A stretch of 64,000 bases of DNA from Aquipuribacter sp051216895 (GCF_051216895.1 NZ_JBPKAO010000014.1:1-64000); one strand, 5' to 3'; shown: positions 24,086 through 32,784, numbered from the stretch's first letter. Numbers and translations are program-made. The notes: generated by a model not told the origin, from the letters alone.

Positions 24086-25326
24086 GCGCCGGTGACCGGC
24101 CCGTGCAGGCCACGGCGGAGCGCCGCATGCTGGCGCTGGAGCGGGACCCCTGCCCCGGGGACGTGCCCCGGCTGCGGGCCCTCGTGGGCGGGCTGCGCGA
24201 GCTGGCGACGGGTTGCGCCGGCGGGGCGGTGGCGGCGGCCGGGTGGGAGCCGGTGGCCTGGCGCGACGCGGTGGCGCACGCCGTCGCCGGTCACGTAGGG
24301 CGGGTCGTGGCCGGGGCCGGGGAGCTGGGACGGTCGCTGGAGCAGGCGGGCGACGCCCTCGAGGGCTGGGCGGGGACGCTGTCGGGCCTGCAGGCCGAGG
24401 CCGACGCCCTGGACCGGGAGGCGCTCGGGCTGCGACGCCGCCGCGACGAGCACGCCGTCACCGCCCGCGCGCTGGCGATGGACCCGGTCGCGGGGCTGGA
24501 CGGCGGCGAGGCGCTGCGCCGGGAGCAGGTCGAGGCCGACCTGCGACGGGTGCAGGAGCGCGCGGACGACCTGCACCTGCGCTGGCTGGCCCGCTCTCGC
24601 GGGCACGCCGCCGACCTCGACACCGCCGCCCCGCCGCGCGGCGCCACGTCCGCCTGGCGAGGCGGCTGGGACCACGCCCACGACGTCGCGTCCCTCGTGG
24701 TCCGGGGCAGCGCCCCGCTGCTGGAGCTGCAGGCGCGGGTCAGCGGGACCGCGTCCACGGTGGTCGGGGCGGCGGCGACGGTCGTCCCGCCCTCCGCCCC
24801 CGTCGCCACCCCGCTGTCGCTCGCCCTGGCCGGCGGGTCGACGGTGACCCGGGCCGTGCTGACGGTGGGCGCGGACGGCTCCACCGACGCCTTCGGCTCG
24901 GCCGCCACGGCGACGGCGCTGACGGGGATCTCCGTCGCGGGGCCCGCGGTGCGGTGGGTCGAGCCCGTCACCGGCAGCCCGCGGGCCACGGACGCGGGGC
25001 TGTGGGCGGGCGACGCGGCGACGGGGGCGGGGTTCGGGGCGGAGGCCGCGGCCTGGCTGCCCGACGAGCGCACCGGCGCCCGCTGGTCGGCGACGGTGGA
25101 CCTGGGTGCGGGCGGGCGGAGCGACCTCACCGTCGTGGACGTGGCCGAGCCGTGGCAGACCGGGACCGGCTCCCTCGTACCGGGGGCGGACAACTACTAC
25201 GCGGGGGTCGCCGTGGTCACGGTGCCGCTGTCGGCGCTCGCCCGCCCCGGACCCGTCACACCAGCGGGACCACCAGGACCGGGTCGGTCGTCGGGGTCTC
25301 CGACCCGCCGGCCGGCTCCAGGGTGA
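24082..25326 (+). CDS. Partner of the WXG100-like protein, unknown function
   Basis: 414 residues. The first 180 or so form long helices with charged heptads, then a Ala/Val/Thr-rich segment (about 205-290) and a beta-type region with AWLPDERTGARWSATVDLG and NYYAGVAVVTVPLSAL. The last 25 residues are Pro/Gly-rich. There is no signal peptide or recognisable toxin domain. Pairing with a WXG100-like gene suggests an LXG-like or PPE-like substrate, but that is inference from context. The 3' end overlaps the convergent anti-sigma gene by 71 bp. Confidence 0.5.
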   Translation: MSAGDRPVQATAERRMLALERDPCPGDVPRLRALVGGLRELATGCAGGAVAAAGWEPVAWRDAVAHAVAGHVGRVVAGAGELGRSLEQAGDALEGWAGTLSGLQAEADALDREALGLRRRRDEHAVTARALAMDPVAGLDGGEALRREQVEADLRRVQERADDLHLRWLARSRGHAADLDTAAPPRGATSAWRGGWDHAHDVASLVVRGSAPLLELQARVSGTASTVVGAAATVVPPSAPVATPLSLALAGGSTVTRAVLTVGADGSTDAFGSAATATALTGISVAGPAVRWVEPVTGSPRATDAGLWAGDAATGAGFGAEAAAWLPDERTGARWSATVDLGAGGRSDLTVVDVAEPWQTGTGSLVPGADNYYAGVAVVTVPLSALARPGPVTPAGPPGPGRSSGSPTRRPAPG

Positions 25327-26062
25327 CGGCCACGGCGTCGACCCCGCTCACCCCACCCGTCAGCGCCACGGGGTCGCCGTCGGCGACGACGAAGACCCCG
25401 GCCGACACGGCGTCCTCGCCCGAGACCGTCCACGCCTGCCAGGTGGAGCCCTCGGGGGCGACGGGCAGACCCGCCGGCAGCAGCAGGGCGGCGTCGGCGG
25501 ACCGGCTGGCCAGCACGGTCACGTCGTCGCCCTGCACACCGCCCGCCAGCTGCGGCCTGCCGCTCACCGTCTCCACGTCGCCGGCGGCCAGCACCCGCTG
25601 CACCGACTCCTGCTGGGCCCGGACCTCGCCGAGCCGGTCGGCCGAGCTGATGCCCCAGGCACCGGCCGCCAGCGCGACCACGGTCAGCGCGCTCGCCGCC
25701 AGGGCGAACAGCGTCGTCGTGGTGGGACGACGCCCCGACGGGGCCGTGCCGGGGGCGCCCGCGTCGGGGCGCTCCCCGGGGTCGCCGGTCTCCCCGGCGG
25801 CACGCGGGTGCTCGGTCGCGGCCGGGGCCAGCGGCGGGAGCTGCGGGGTCAGCCGGGCCCGGGCCAGCACGGCCTCGCGCATCCGGGCGGGTGGCGCCTC
25901 CGCCGTGGCCTCGGCGAGCACCGCGAGGGTCTCGCGGAAGCCGCGCAGGTCGTCGCGGCACACCTCGCAGTCCGCCAGGTGCGACTGCACGTCGGCGCGC
26001 TCGGACTCCTCCAGGGCGCCGGCGGCGTACGCGGCCACCAGGGTGTGGGCGTCAGGTCTCAT
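25256..26062 (-). CDS. rskA: Anti-sigma-K factor RskA
   Basis: 268 residues. The N-terminal zinc-type anti-sigma domain contains HLADCEVCRDDL (HxxxCxxC, about residues 28-36). A single transmembrane helix follows (about 118-140, ALAASALTVVALAAGAWGI), and then the extracytoplasmic RskA C-terminal domain, with the STWQAWTVSGEDAVSAGVFV segment typical of the family. It should hold SigK inactive at the membrane until regulated proteolysis. It lies 109 bp after sigK on the same strand with its own GGAGGAAAG ribosome site. Confidence 0.92.
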   Translation of the reverse strand: MRPDAHTLVAAYAAGALEESERADVQSHLADCEVCRDDLRGFRETLAVLAEATAEAPPARMREAVLARARLTPQLPPLAPAATEHPRAAGETGDPGERPDAGAPGTAPSGRRPTTTTLFALAASALTVVALAAGAWGISSADRLGEVRAQQESVQRVLAAGDVETVSGRPQLAGGVQGDDVTVLASRSADAALLLPAGLPVAPEGSTWQAWTVSGEDAVSAGVFVVADGDPVALTGGVSGVDAVAVTLEPAGGSETPTTDPVLVVPLV

Positions 26063-26171
26063 GGGACTTTCCTCCGTCCTGCCGCCCCCGGCTCCGTCGT
26101 TGTGGTCGTTGCGTCGATCCGTGCTGGTGCGCTGCGTGCTGCCGGTGCCGGGCGTGGGCCCGTCGCCCGGG

Positions 26172-26915
26172 TCATGGTGACCCGCCCCGCCGCCCGGGGT
26201 CCACGACCCCGGGCAGGTCGTCCAGGGCCGGGTCGAGCTCCGGCCCCAGCTGGGACCTGAGCCGGGTCAGACCGTCGCGGATCCGGGTCTTGACGGTCCC
26301 CAGGGGGACCCCGAGCAGGGCCGCCACCTCGCGGTGGGTGTGACCGCCGTAGAACGCCAGGCGGACCGACTCGCGCTGCACGTCGGTGAGGCCGGTCATC
26401 GCGCGGCGGACCCGGCGGACCTCGAACGCGGAGACCGCGGCGTCGGACACCTCGTCGACCGCGGGCGGCTCCGGCAGCGCCGTGGCCTCCTCCCGGGCCC
26501 GACGTCGCTCGCTGGAGCGGACCCGGTCCACGGCCCGGGAGTGGGCGATCATCACGGCCCACGAACGGACCCCGGCCCGGGCCGGGTCGTAGCGCGAGGC
26601 TGTCCGCCAGATCTCCAGGAGCACCTCCTGGGCGACCTCCTCGGACTCCGAGGGGTCACGGAGCACCCGGCGGCAGACGCCGTAGACGGTGGCCGACAAC
26701 CGGTCGTAGAGCTCCTCGTAGGCCGCCTCGTCACCCCGGGCGACCTGCTGGACCAGGGCGCGCAGGCGGGCCTGCTCCTCGGGGTCGGCGACACGGAGCG
26801 GACGGCCGTCGGGCTGCGGCACAGGCTGCACGAGGTCTCCGTCCTGCTCGCCCCGCTCACGGTCGGGGTGCTCGTCGCCGGTCTGCCGGCTGCTGCCGAG
26901 AGGGGGTTCCACCAT
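26172..26915 (-). CDS. sigK: ECF RNA polymerase sigma factor SigK
   Basis: 247 residues. Sigma region 2 (about 55-120, DEAAYEELYDRLSATVYG then SWAVMIAHSRAVDRVRS) and region 4 (about 165-225, GLTDVQRESVRLAFYGGHTH then GVPLGTVKTRIRDGL) match group SigK/ECF19. Cognate rskA follows. The annotated ATG sits only one base after a SigK-like -10 element, so the real start may be a later GTG such as the second codon or one near residue 40, where family similarity begins. Autoregulation is likely. Confidence 0.9.
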   Translation of the reverse strand: MVEPPLGSSRQTGDEHPDRERGEQDGDLVQPVPQPDGRPLRVADPEEQARLRALVQQVARGDEAAYEELYDRLSATVYGVCRRVLRDPSESEEVAQEVLLEIWRTASRYDPARAGVRSWAVMIAHSRAVDRVRSSERRRAREEATALPEPPAVDEVSDAAVSAFEVRRVRRAMTGLTDVQRESVRLAFYGGHTHREVAALLGVPLGTVKTRIRDGLTRLRSQLGPELDPALDDLPGVVDPGRRGGSP

Positions 26916-26916
26916 G

Positions 26917-26943
26917 GTTCGTCACCACCCCTGCGACGGATTG
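26917..26943 (-). promoter_or_regulatory. SigK-type promoter of sigK
   Basis: On the minus strand CAATCC and ACGAAC are separated by 15 bp. Two other promoters in this region share the same boxes and spacing, and they are close to the mycobacterial SigK consensus as I remember it (CCATCC / CCGAAT). Confidence 0.6.
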
Positions 26944-27000
26944 GACGTCCCGGCGGGGACGCGAGGTCTGCTCGTCACGGGGGTGATCATCCCGTACGCC

Positions 27001-27027
27001 CAATCCGCCGCCACCCGGACGACGGAC
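27001..27027 (+). promoter_or_regulatory. Orphan SigK-type promoter motif
   Basis: CAATCC-N15-ACGGAC on the plus strand. No plus-strand gene follows; the predicted start point falls at the foot of the hairpin at 27034. It may drive a short RNA or be a chance match. Confidence 0.35.
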
Positions 27028-27033
27028 CCCTGT

Positions 27034-27078
27034 CGTCCCCCGCACCTCTTCCCGCCCCCGGCGGAGGTGCGGGGGACG
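27034..27078. terminator. Strong hairpin downstream of the GGDEF-EAL gene
   Basis: A perfect 15-bp stem (27034-27048 with 27064-27078, core CCCCCGCACCTC) around a 15-base loop, 22 bases beyond the minus-strand stop at 27101. No T tract. It can act in either direction. Confidence 0.65.
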
Positions 27079-27100
27079 TCCTGGCGCCGCGGTGGGCCCG

Positions 27101-30067
27101 TCACGGCGCGGCCGGTCGACCGAACAGCCAGCCCTGGGCGCGGTCGCAGCCCATGGCGCGCAGCAGCTGCCGCTGCTGCTCCGTCTCGACCCCCTCGGCG
27201 ACCACGTCCAGGCGGTGGGCGTGCGCCAGGTCGACCACCGCCTTGACGACGGCGTCGTGCCGGGGCCCCTCCCCCAGGTGGCCGATGAACGAGCGGTCGA
27301 TCTTGAGGAAGTCCAGCTCCAGCGCCTGCAGGTACGACAGCGCCGAGTAGCCGGTGCCGAAGTCGTCCAGGCCCACCTGGCAGCCGGTGGCGCGCAGCCG
27401 CCGGATGACGTCCGCGACGACCGTGCCCTCGCCCAGCAGGCTGGTCTCGGTGATCTCCAGGTGCAGCCGGCCCGGGGCCACGTCGTGCCGGGCCAGCAGG
27501 TCCGCCACCCGCTGCGGCAGCGTGCCGCTCTCCAGCGTGCGGGCCGAGGCGTTGATCGACAGCTGCAGCCCGGGCGAGACCGCCAGGAGCTCGACCGCTC
27601 GCCGGAGCACCCAGGTGTCGACCTCGGTGATGAGGCCGCACTCCTCCGCGACGGAGATGAACTCGCCCGGCGGCACCAGCCCCCGCCCGGGGTGGCGGAT
27701 GCGGACCAGCGCCTCGGCCCCGGCGGGGCGCCCGTCGGCGAGGTCGACGACGGGCTGCAGGTGCAGCTCCAGCCGGTCCTCCGCCAGCGCCTGGCGCAGC
27801 ATCGACTCGGTCTGCAGCCGGGCGTCGGCGCGGGTGCGCAGCTCGGCGTCGAAGCGGACCAGCCGGTCGCGCCCCGTGGCCTTGGCCCGGTACAGGGCCA
27901 GGTCCGCCTCCCGCAGCAGCTCCGCGGGCGAGCCGCCGCCGTCGCTGACGGCCAGCCCCAGGCTCGCCGTGGCCACCATCCGGCCCGAACCCACCCGGAA
28001 CGGCTCGCGCAGGCAGGCCAGCAGCCGTTCCGCCACCGCCTCGACGTCGGCGAAGGAGCGGGCGTCGTCGACGACGGCCACGAACTCGTCGCCACCGAGC
28101 CGGGCGACGGTGGTGCAGGCCCGCACCGTCGAGCGCAGCCGTCCGGCGACCTCCACCAGCAGCGCGTCCCCGGTGGCGTGGCCCAGGCTGTCGTTGACGA
28201 CCTTGAAGTGGTCCAGGTCCAGCAGCACCAGGCCCACCAGTCCGCCGCGGGCGGGCTGCTCGGCCAGCGCCTGCGTCAGGCGCTGCTCCATGGCGCGACG
28301 GTTCGCCAGGCCGGTGAGACCGTCGGTCAGGGCCAGCCGCTCCAGCTCGCGCCCCTGGGCCAGGCGTTCGCTGACGTCCAGCACGTGAGCCACGACGTGC
28401 AGCGGGCGACCCTGGCCGTCCCGGGCCATCGCCATCGTGACCAGGGCCTCGAAGGTGCTCCCGTCGGGACGGACGCAGGTCATCTCGAACCCGTCCTGCT
28501 CGACCTCGCCCCGCTGGAACGCGCGCATCAGGTCCAGGCACCGGGGCAGGTCGGACTGGGCCGTCCAGTCGGCCATCGTCAGCGGGTCGTCGGTGTCGTC
28601 CCGACCGGGGCGGCGCGTCATCGCGCGGAAGCTGCCGTTGGAGCGGAGCACCCGGCCGGGGTCGACGAGGTCCAGCATGAGCATGCCGATCGGGGCCCGG
28701 TCGAAGGTGAGCCGGAACACCTCCTCGTTCTCCGCCAGGGTCCGGACCGCCTCCACCCGCTCGGTCACGTCCTGGACGACACCCCACTGCTTGACCGGGA
28801 CGCCCTCGTCGTCGCAGGTCAGGTCGAGCCACACCACGACCGTGCGGCGGGCGCTGCCGTCGGGCATCACCACCTCGGCGGTCACCTGCCGGGGCTGCCG
28901 GTCGCCGAGGACCTGGGCCCACACCTCGTACAGGTGCGCCCAGGTGGCCTCGCCGAAGCACCGCCGGAGCACCGACTCGTCCAGGTGCGTCGACGCGGGC
29001 AGCCCGAACACGGCGCGCAGGGCGTCGGAGAACTCCCAGTCGTCCGTGCCCAGGGTCGTCTCCCACGTCGCCAGGTCGGCCAGCTGCATCGCCGCGGCCA
29101 GCCGCCGGGCCTGCTCGTGCGAGCGTTCGGCGAGCCGGTGCTGGTCGGTGACGTCGGAGAACGACACCACCGCGGAGAAGGTCCGACCGGCCGCGTCCTT
29201 GCGGGGCAGGCTCGTCACCGACACGACCCGCTCCTGCCCGTCGGGCCGGCGCAGCAGCAGCAGCCGACCGCGCTCGCCGACGCCGGCGCGCAGGGCTCGG
29301 GCGGCCGGGTAGTCCTCCGCCGCCAGCCGGGTCCCGTCCACCTCGAGCATGTGCCAGCGCGGGTCCAGCAGCGCCCGACCGGCGAGCTCCGCCGGCGTCA
29401 GGCCGAGGACGTCGGCGGCCACCTGGTTGTGCAGCAGCACCTGCCCCTCCCGGCCGTGGACGACGACCCCCTCGCCCAGCGACTCCAGCACCGCCCGGTA
29501 CAGCTGCTCGCCGTCGGCGCTGGTGCGGGCCGCGGCCTCCGACAGCGCGAGGGGGAGGCGGAACCCGTCGACCGACAGCAGCCGGACCAGCTCCTGCAGC
29601 CGGGCGAGGCCGTGCTCGTCCACCGCACCGGGCGCCGACGCGAAGACCGACAGCACCCCGATGACGCGGTCGCGGCTGTCGCGCAACGGCACGACCAGGG
29701 ACCCCCTGATCCCCTCGGCCCCGTTGATCGGCAGGGCGCCCAACGGGTGGCCGGCGGTGTCGGGCACCAGCGCGGGCTCGCCGGAGCGGAGCACCACCCC
29801 GGCCACCGTCCCCGCCACGGGGACCCGCGAGCCGGCCCCCCGGGCCCCGCGCGGGATGGGCCGCGACCCGTCCGCGGCGGCCACGACGAACTCGCCCCCG
29901 TCGGGCACCGCGACGACGGCGCGGTCCCCGCCCGCCAGCCGCCAGGCCTGGCGGCACAGCTGGGTCAGGAGGTCGTCCCCCGCGGTCTCGCGCAGGACGT
30001 CCGCGGCGGCCGCGGCGACGGCGTCCGCCCGGCTCGCGGGGCCTGGCGCGCAGGACGACGTGCTCAC
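27101..30067 (-). CDS. GAF-PAS-GGDEF-EAL c-di-GMP signalling protein
   Basis: 988 residues, soluble. A GAF domain (about 25-175) is followed by three PAS/PAC modules (about 185-310, 325-445 and 455-565), GGDEF (about 570-735, RLGGDEFVAVVDD, intact) and EAL (about 745-985). EAL has GAEALVRI, the metal-binding EITETS and DDFGTGYSAL, and the late EGVE motif, so both catalytic domains look competent. Net activity cannot be predicted. The start is a GTG at 30067 with a weak upstream ribosome site. It stands alone between the 2-hydroxyacid dehydrogenase and sigK. Confidence 0.93.
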   Translation of the reverse strand: MSTSSCAPGPASRADAVAAAAADVLRETAGDDLLTQLCRQAWRLAGGDRAVVAVPDGGEFVVAAADGSRPIPRGARGAGSRVPVAGTVAGVVLRSGEPALVPDTAGHPLGALPINGAEGIRGSLVVPLRDSRDRVIGVLSVFASAPGAVDEHGLARLQELVRLLSVDGFRLPLALSEAAARTSADGEQLYRAVLESLGEGVVVHGREGQVLLHNQVAADVLGLTPAELAGRALLDPRWHMLEVDGTRLAAEDYPAARALRAGVGERGRLLLLRRPDGQERVVSVTSLPRKDAAGRTFSAVVSFSDVTDQHRLAERSHEQARRLAAAMQLADLATWETTLGTDDWEFSDALRAVFGLPASTHLDESVLRRCFGEATWAHLYEVWAQVLGDRQPRQVTAEVVMPDGSARRTVVVWLDLTCDDEGVPVKQWGVVQDVTERVEAVRTLAENEEVFRLTFDRAPIGMLMLDLVDPGRVLRSNGSFRAMTRRPGRDDTDDPLTMADWTAQSDLPRCLDLMRAFQRGEVEQDGFEMTCVRPDGSTFEALVTMAMARDGQGRPLHVVAHVLDVSERLAQGRELERLALTDGLTGLANRRAMEQRLTQALAEQPARGGLVGLVLLDLDHFKVVNDSLGHATGDALLVEVAGRLRSTVRACTTVARLGGDEFVAVVDDARSFADVEAVAERLLACLREPFRVGSGRMVATASLGLAVSDGGGSPAELLREADLALYRAKATGRDRLVRFDAELRTRADARLQTESMLRQALAEDRLELHLQPVVDLADGRPAGAEALVRIRHPGRGLVPPGEFISVAEECGLITEVDTWVLRRAVELLAVSPGLQLSINASARTLESGTLPQRVADLLARHDVAPGRLHLEITETSLLGEGTVVADVIRRLRATGCQVGLDDFGTGYSALSYLQALELDFLKIDRSFIGHLGEGPRHDAVVKAVVDLAHAHRLDVVAEGVETEQQRQLLRAMGCDRAQGWLFGRPAAP

Positions 30068-30112
30068 CTGCGTCCCATCGGCACGCGACGCCCTCGCCTT
30101 GACCGGTCCACG

Positions 30113-31090
30113 TCAGAGCACGGGGGTCGGCGGCTCCTCGCCGCGGAGCACCGCGACGAGGTTGCGCAGCGCCAGCCGCGTCATGGCCCGACGGGTCGCG
30201 TGGCTGGCCGACCCGACGTGGGGCAGCACCACCAGGCCCGGCGTGCGCATGACCTCGTCGTCGGGGTCGCTGCGGGGCTCGCCGTCGAAGACGTCGAGGC
30301 CCGCCGAGTGCAGCCGCCCCTCCCGCAGGGCCGCGAGCAGGTCGGCCTCGACCACGAGCGGACCGCGGCCGATGTTGACCAGCGTCGCGTCGGGCCGCAT
30401 CAGGGCCAGTGCCTCGGCGTCGACCATGTGCCGGGTCTGCGCGGTGAGGGGCACGGCCAGCACGACCACGTCGCTGGCGCGCAGCAGCTCCTCCCAGCCC
30501 ACCGGTTGCGAAAGCCCGTCGGCCGGGGCGGAACCGCGCCGCAGGTGCCGCACCGTCATCCCGAACCCGTGCGCCCGTCGGGCCACCGCCCGGCCGATCT
30601 CGCCGTAGCCGACCACCCCGAGGCTCGCCCCGGCCACGTCGTGACCGAGGAAGGCCGTGGGCGAGAACCCCGTCCAGCCGCCCGCGCGCATGGTGTCGGA
30701 GGCCTGGACCAGGCCGCGCCGGGCCATCAGGACGAGCGAGAACGCCGTGTCGGCCGTGGTCTCGGCCAGCACGCCGGGGGTGTTGGTGACGCGCACGCCG
30801 TGACGACGGGCCGCGGCCAGGTCGACCTGGTCCACCCCGACCGCCGCCAGGGCCGCCACCCGCAGCCGCGGGGCCCCGGCCAGCGCCTCGGCGTCCAGCG
30901 GGTCAGCGCCTTGGGCCAGGACCGCGTCCGCGTCGACCAGCGCCGCACGCAGGGCCGCCGGATCGGGCTCCTGACGGCCGGGGGCCCTCGGCAGCCAGGT
31001 GGTCCGGGCACCCAGCCCGGCGGCCGCCCGGCGCACGTCGTCGGCGCCGGGCACATCGGGCCGCGTGACGAGCAGGTGCAGGTCCGCCAT
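30113..31090 (-). CDS. D-2-hydroxyacid dehydrogenase
   Basis: 325 residues of the D-isomer-specific 2-hydroxyacid dehydrogenase family. The NAD motif is GVVGYGEIGRAVARRAHGFG. The catalytic Arg is in LVNIGRGPLV, the Glu is in GLDVFDGEP, and the His is in VVLPHVGSAS. The closest types are glyoxylate/hydroxypyruvate and 2-ketogluconate reductases; the substrate is not determined. It is divergent from the molybdopterin oxidoreductase with 69 bp between starts. A CAGTCT box seven bases before the ATG suggests leaderless initiation. Confidence 0.9.
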   Translation of the reverse strand: MADLHLLVTRPDVPGADDVRRAAAGLGARTTWLPRAPGRQEPDPAALRAALVDADAVLAQGADPLDAEALAGAPRLRVAALAAVGVDQVDLAAARRHGVRVTNTPGVLAETTADTAFSLVLMARRGLVQASDTMRAGGWTGFSPTAFLGHDVAGASLGVVGYGEIGRAVARRAHGFGMTVRHLRRGSAPADGLSQPVGWEELLRASDVVVLAVPLTAQTRHMVDAEALALMRPDATLVNIGRGPLVVEADLLAALREGRLHSAGLDVFDGEPRSDPDDEVMRTPGLVVLPHVGSASHATRRAMTRLALRNLVAVLRGEEPPTPVL

Positions 31091-31125
31091 GCGGGTGAGA
31101 CTGCCAGCCGGCCGCAACCCCCCAC

Positions 31126-31152
31126 CAATCCGCCGTCCCCGTGGCGACGGAC
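31126..31152 (+). promoter_or_regulatory. SigK-type promoter of the molybdopterin oxidoreductase
   Basis: CAATCC-N15-ACGGAC. The -10 element ends seven bases before the GTG at 31160, which fits a leaderless SigK-dependent transcript. Confidence 0.6.
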
Positions 31153-31159
31153 CTGGTTC

Positions 31160-32740
31160 GTGACCACCACCTCCCACACCGCGTCCCGGGGCGCCCTCGC
31201 CGGAGTCGTCTCCGCCGCCCTGCTGCTCGGGACCGCCTCGGCGCTGTCCGCAGTGGTCGGTCGCGGCTCGGAGCCGTTCCTCGCCGTCGGGGACACCGTC
31301 GTCCGGTTGTCCCCGCCGGTGCTGACCTCGTTCGCGATCGAGACCTTCGGCAGCTACGACAAGCTGGTCCTGTTCGTCGGGATCGGCGTCGTCCTGGCGG
31401 TCGTCGCGGCGGTCTCGGGCGTGCTGGCCACCCGACGCCTCGCCGTCGGCGTGGCGGCACCGGTGCTGCTGGTCCTGGCGGCCGCCGCCGCGGTCCTGGC
31501 CTCGCCGGGGTCGTCCGTGGTCGACCTGCTGCCGCTGCTGGTCGGCACCGTGGTCGGCGCCGTCGTCTTCGTCCGCCTGGTCGGCCTGAGCGGCACCCGC
31601 AGCCCGGGCGCGACCGAGGACCGAGCGAGCGAGCAGGGCGACGGTGTGGCCCCCGCGGCCCGGCCCCGCCCCGCGGCGTCGCGTCGGCTGTTCCTCGGTC
31701 TCGTCGGCGCCGGCGCGGCCGCCTCGGCCGGGCTGGTGGCCGTGGGCCGCGTCGTCGGCGGCACGCTGCGCGACGCCACCGCCTCCCGGGACGGGCTGGC
31801 GCTGCCGGCCGCGTCCAACACGCTGCCGGACGCCCCCACGGGGGCGCAGCTGGTCGACGGCGCGCCCTTCCGGACCCCCAACGCCGACTTCTACCGCGTG
31901 GACACCGCGCTGACGGTCCCGCAGGTCCCGGCCGAGGACTGGGTGGTGCGCGTCCACGGCCTGGTCGAGCGGCCGCTGGAGCTGGACTGGGCCGCGCTGA
32001 CGACCCGCTTCGAGGTCGTCGACCGCGAGATCACCCTGGTCTGCGTGTCCAACCCCGTCGGCGGCGACCTGGCCGGCAACGCCGTCTGGCGCGGCATCCG
32101 CCTCGCCGACGTGCTGGCCGAGGCCGGGGTCGACCCGAGGGCCGACATGCTGCTGTCCACGTCGGTCGACGGCTGGACCGCCTCCACCCCGCTGGCCGCC
32201 CTGCTCGACACCGACGACCCGCTGCTCGCGTTCGCCATGAACGGCGAGCCGCTCCCGTTCGAGCACGGCTTCCCGGTCCGGATGGTCGTCCCCGGCCTGT
32301 ACGGCTACGTGTCGGCCACCAAGTGGGTCGTGGACCTCGAGGTGACGACGTTCACCGAGGACGAGGCCTACTGGACCCCGCGGGGCTACGCGGCCGAGGC
32401 GCCGGTCAAGGTCGCGTCCCGCATCGAGCTCCCGGCGTCGTTCGAGCAGCTGGCCACCGGGCCGGTCGTCGTCGCCGGCACCGCCTGGCACCCCGGCGTC
32501 GGGATCGACGTCGTGGAGGTCCAGGTCGACGACGGCGACTGGCAGCCCGCCGAGCTGGGTGAGGTGCCCGGCCCCACGACGTGGCGGCAGTGGCGCTACG
32601 AGTGGGCCGCCGAGCCCGGTCAGCACACCCTGCGCGTGCGGGCCACGGACGCCGACGGCGAGGTCCAGACCGACGAGCGGGCCGAGATCGCGCCCGACGG
32701 CTCCTCCGGCTGGCACTCCGTTGTGGTGACCGTCACATAG
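31160..32740 (+). CDS. Membrane-anchored molybdopterin-dependent oxidoreductase (sulfite oxidase family)
   Basis: 526 residues. Four hydrophobic helices (about 15-140) precede an internal Tat-like segment SRRLFLGLVGAGAAASAGLV (about 173-192). The sulfite-oxidase-type Mo domain (about 215-425) has the Mo-binding Cys in ITLVCVSNPVGGDLAG and a GYVSATKWV segment. A Mo-cofactor dimerisation domain follows (about 440-525, WHPGVGIDVVEVQVDDG). The catalytic part should be extracytoplasmic; the electron acceptor and substrate are unknown. In SigK systems such proteins accompany fasciclin proteins, as here. The GTG start fits the leaderless SigK-type promoter. Confidence 0.9.
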   Translation: MTTTSHTASRGALAGVVSAALLLGTASALSAVVGRGSEPFLAVGDTVVRLSPPVLTSFAIETFGSYDKLVLFVGIGVVLAVVAAVSGVLATRRLAVGVAAPVLLVLAAAAAVLASPGSSVVDLLPLLVGTVVGAVVFVRLVGLSGTRSPGATEDRASEQGDGVAPAARPRPAASRRLFLGLVGAGAAASAGLVAVGRVVGGTLRDATASRDGLALPAASNTLPDAPTGAQLVDGAPFRTPNADFYRVDTALTVPQVPAEDWVVRVHGLVERPLELDWAALTTRFEVVDREITLVCVSNPVGGDLAGNAVWRGIRLADVLAEAGVDPRADMLLSTSVDGWTASTPLAALLDTDDPLLAFAMNGEPLPFEHGFPVRMVVPGLYGYVSATKWVVDLEVTTFTEDEAYWTPRGYAAEAPVKVASRIELPASFEQLATGPVVVAGTAWHPGVGIDVVEVQVDDGDWQPAELGEVPGPTTWRQWRYEWAAEPGQHTLRVRATDADGEVQTDERAEIAPDGSSGWHSVVVTVT

Positions 32741-32757
32741 GCCACCCCGATCCCCAC

Positions 32758-32784
32758 CCATCCACCCGCACCACCGCTCCGAAC
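32758..32784 (+). promoter_or_regulatory. SigK-type promoter of the fasciclin gene
   Basis: CCATCC-N15-CCGAAC, the closest match in the window to the mycobacterial SigK consensus I recall, leaving a leader of roughly 100 bases before the ATG at 32890. Confidence 0.65.

Noticed and set aside
27092..31159. Long plus-strand frame leading into the molybdopterin oxidoreductase
   Set aside because: Antisense to the GGDEF-EAL and 2-hydroxyacid dehydrogenase genes. Only the part from the GTG at 31160 has family similarity and a matching promoter.
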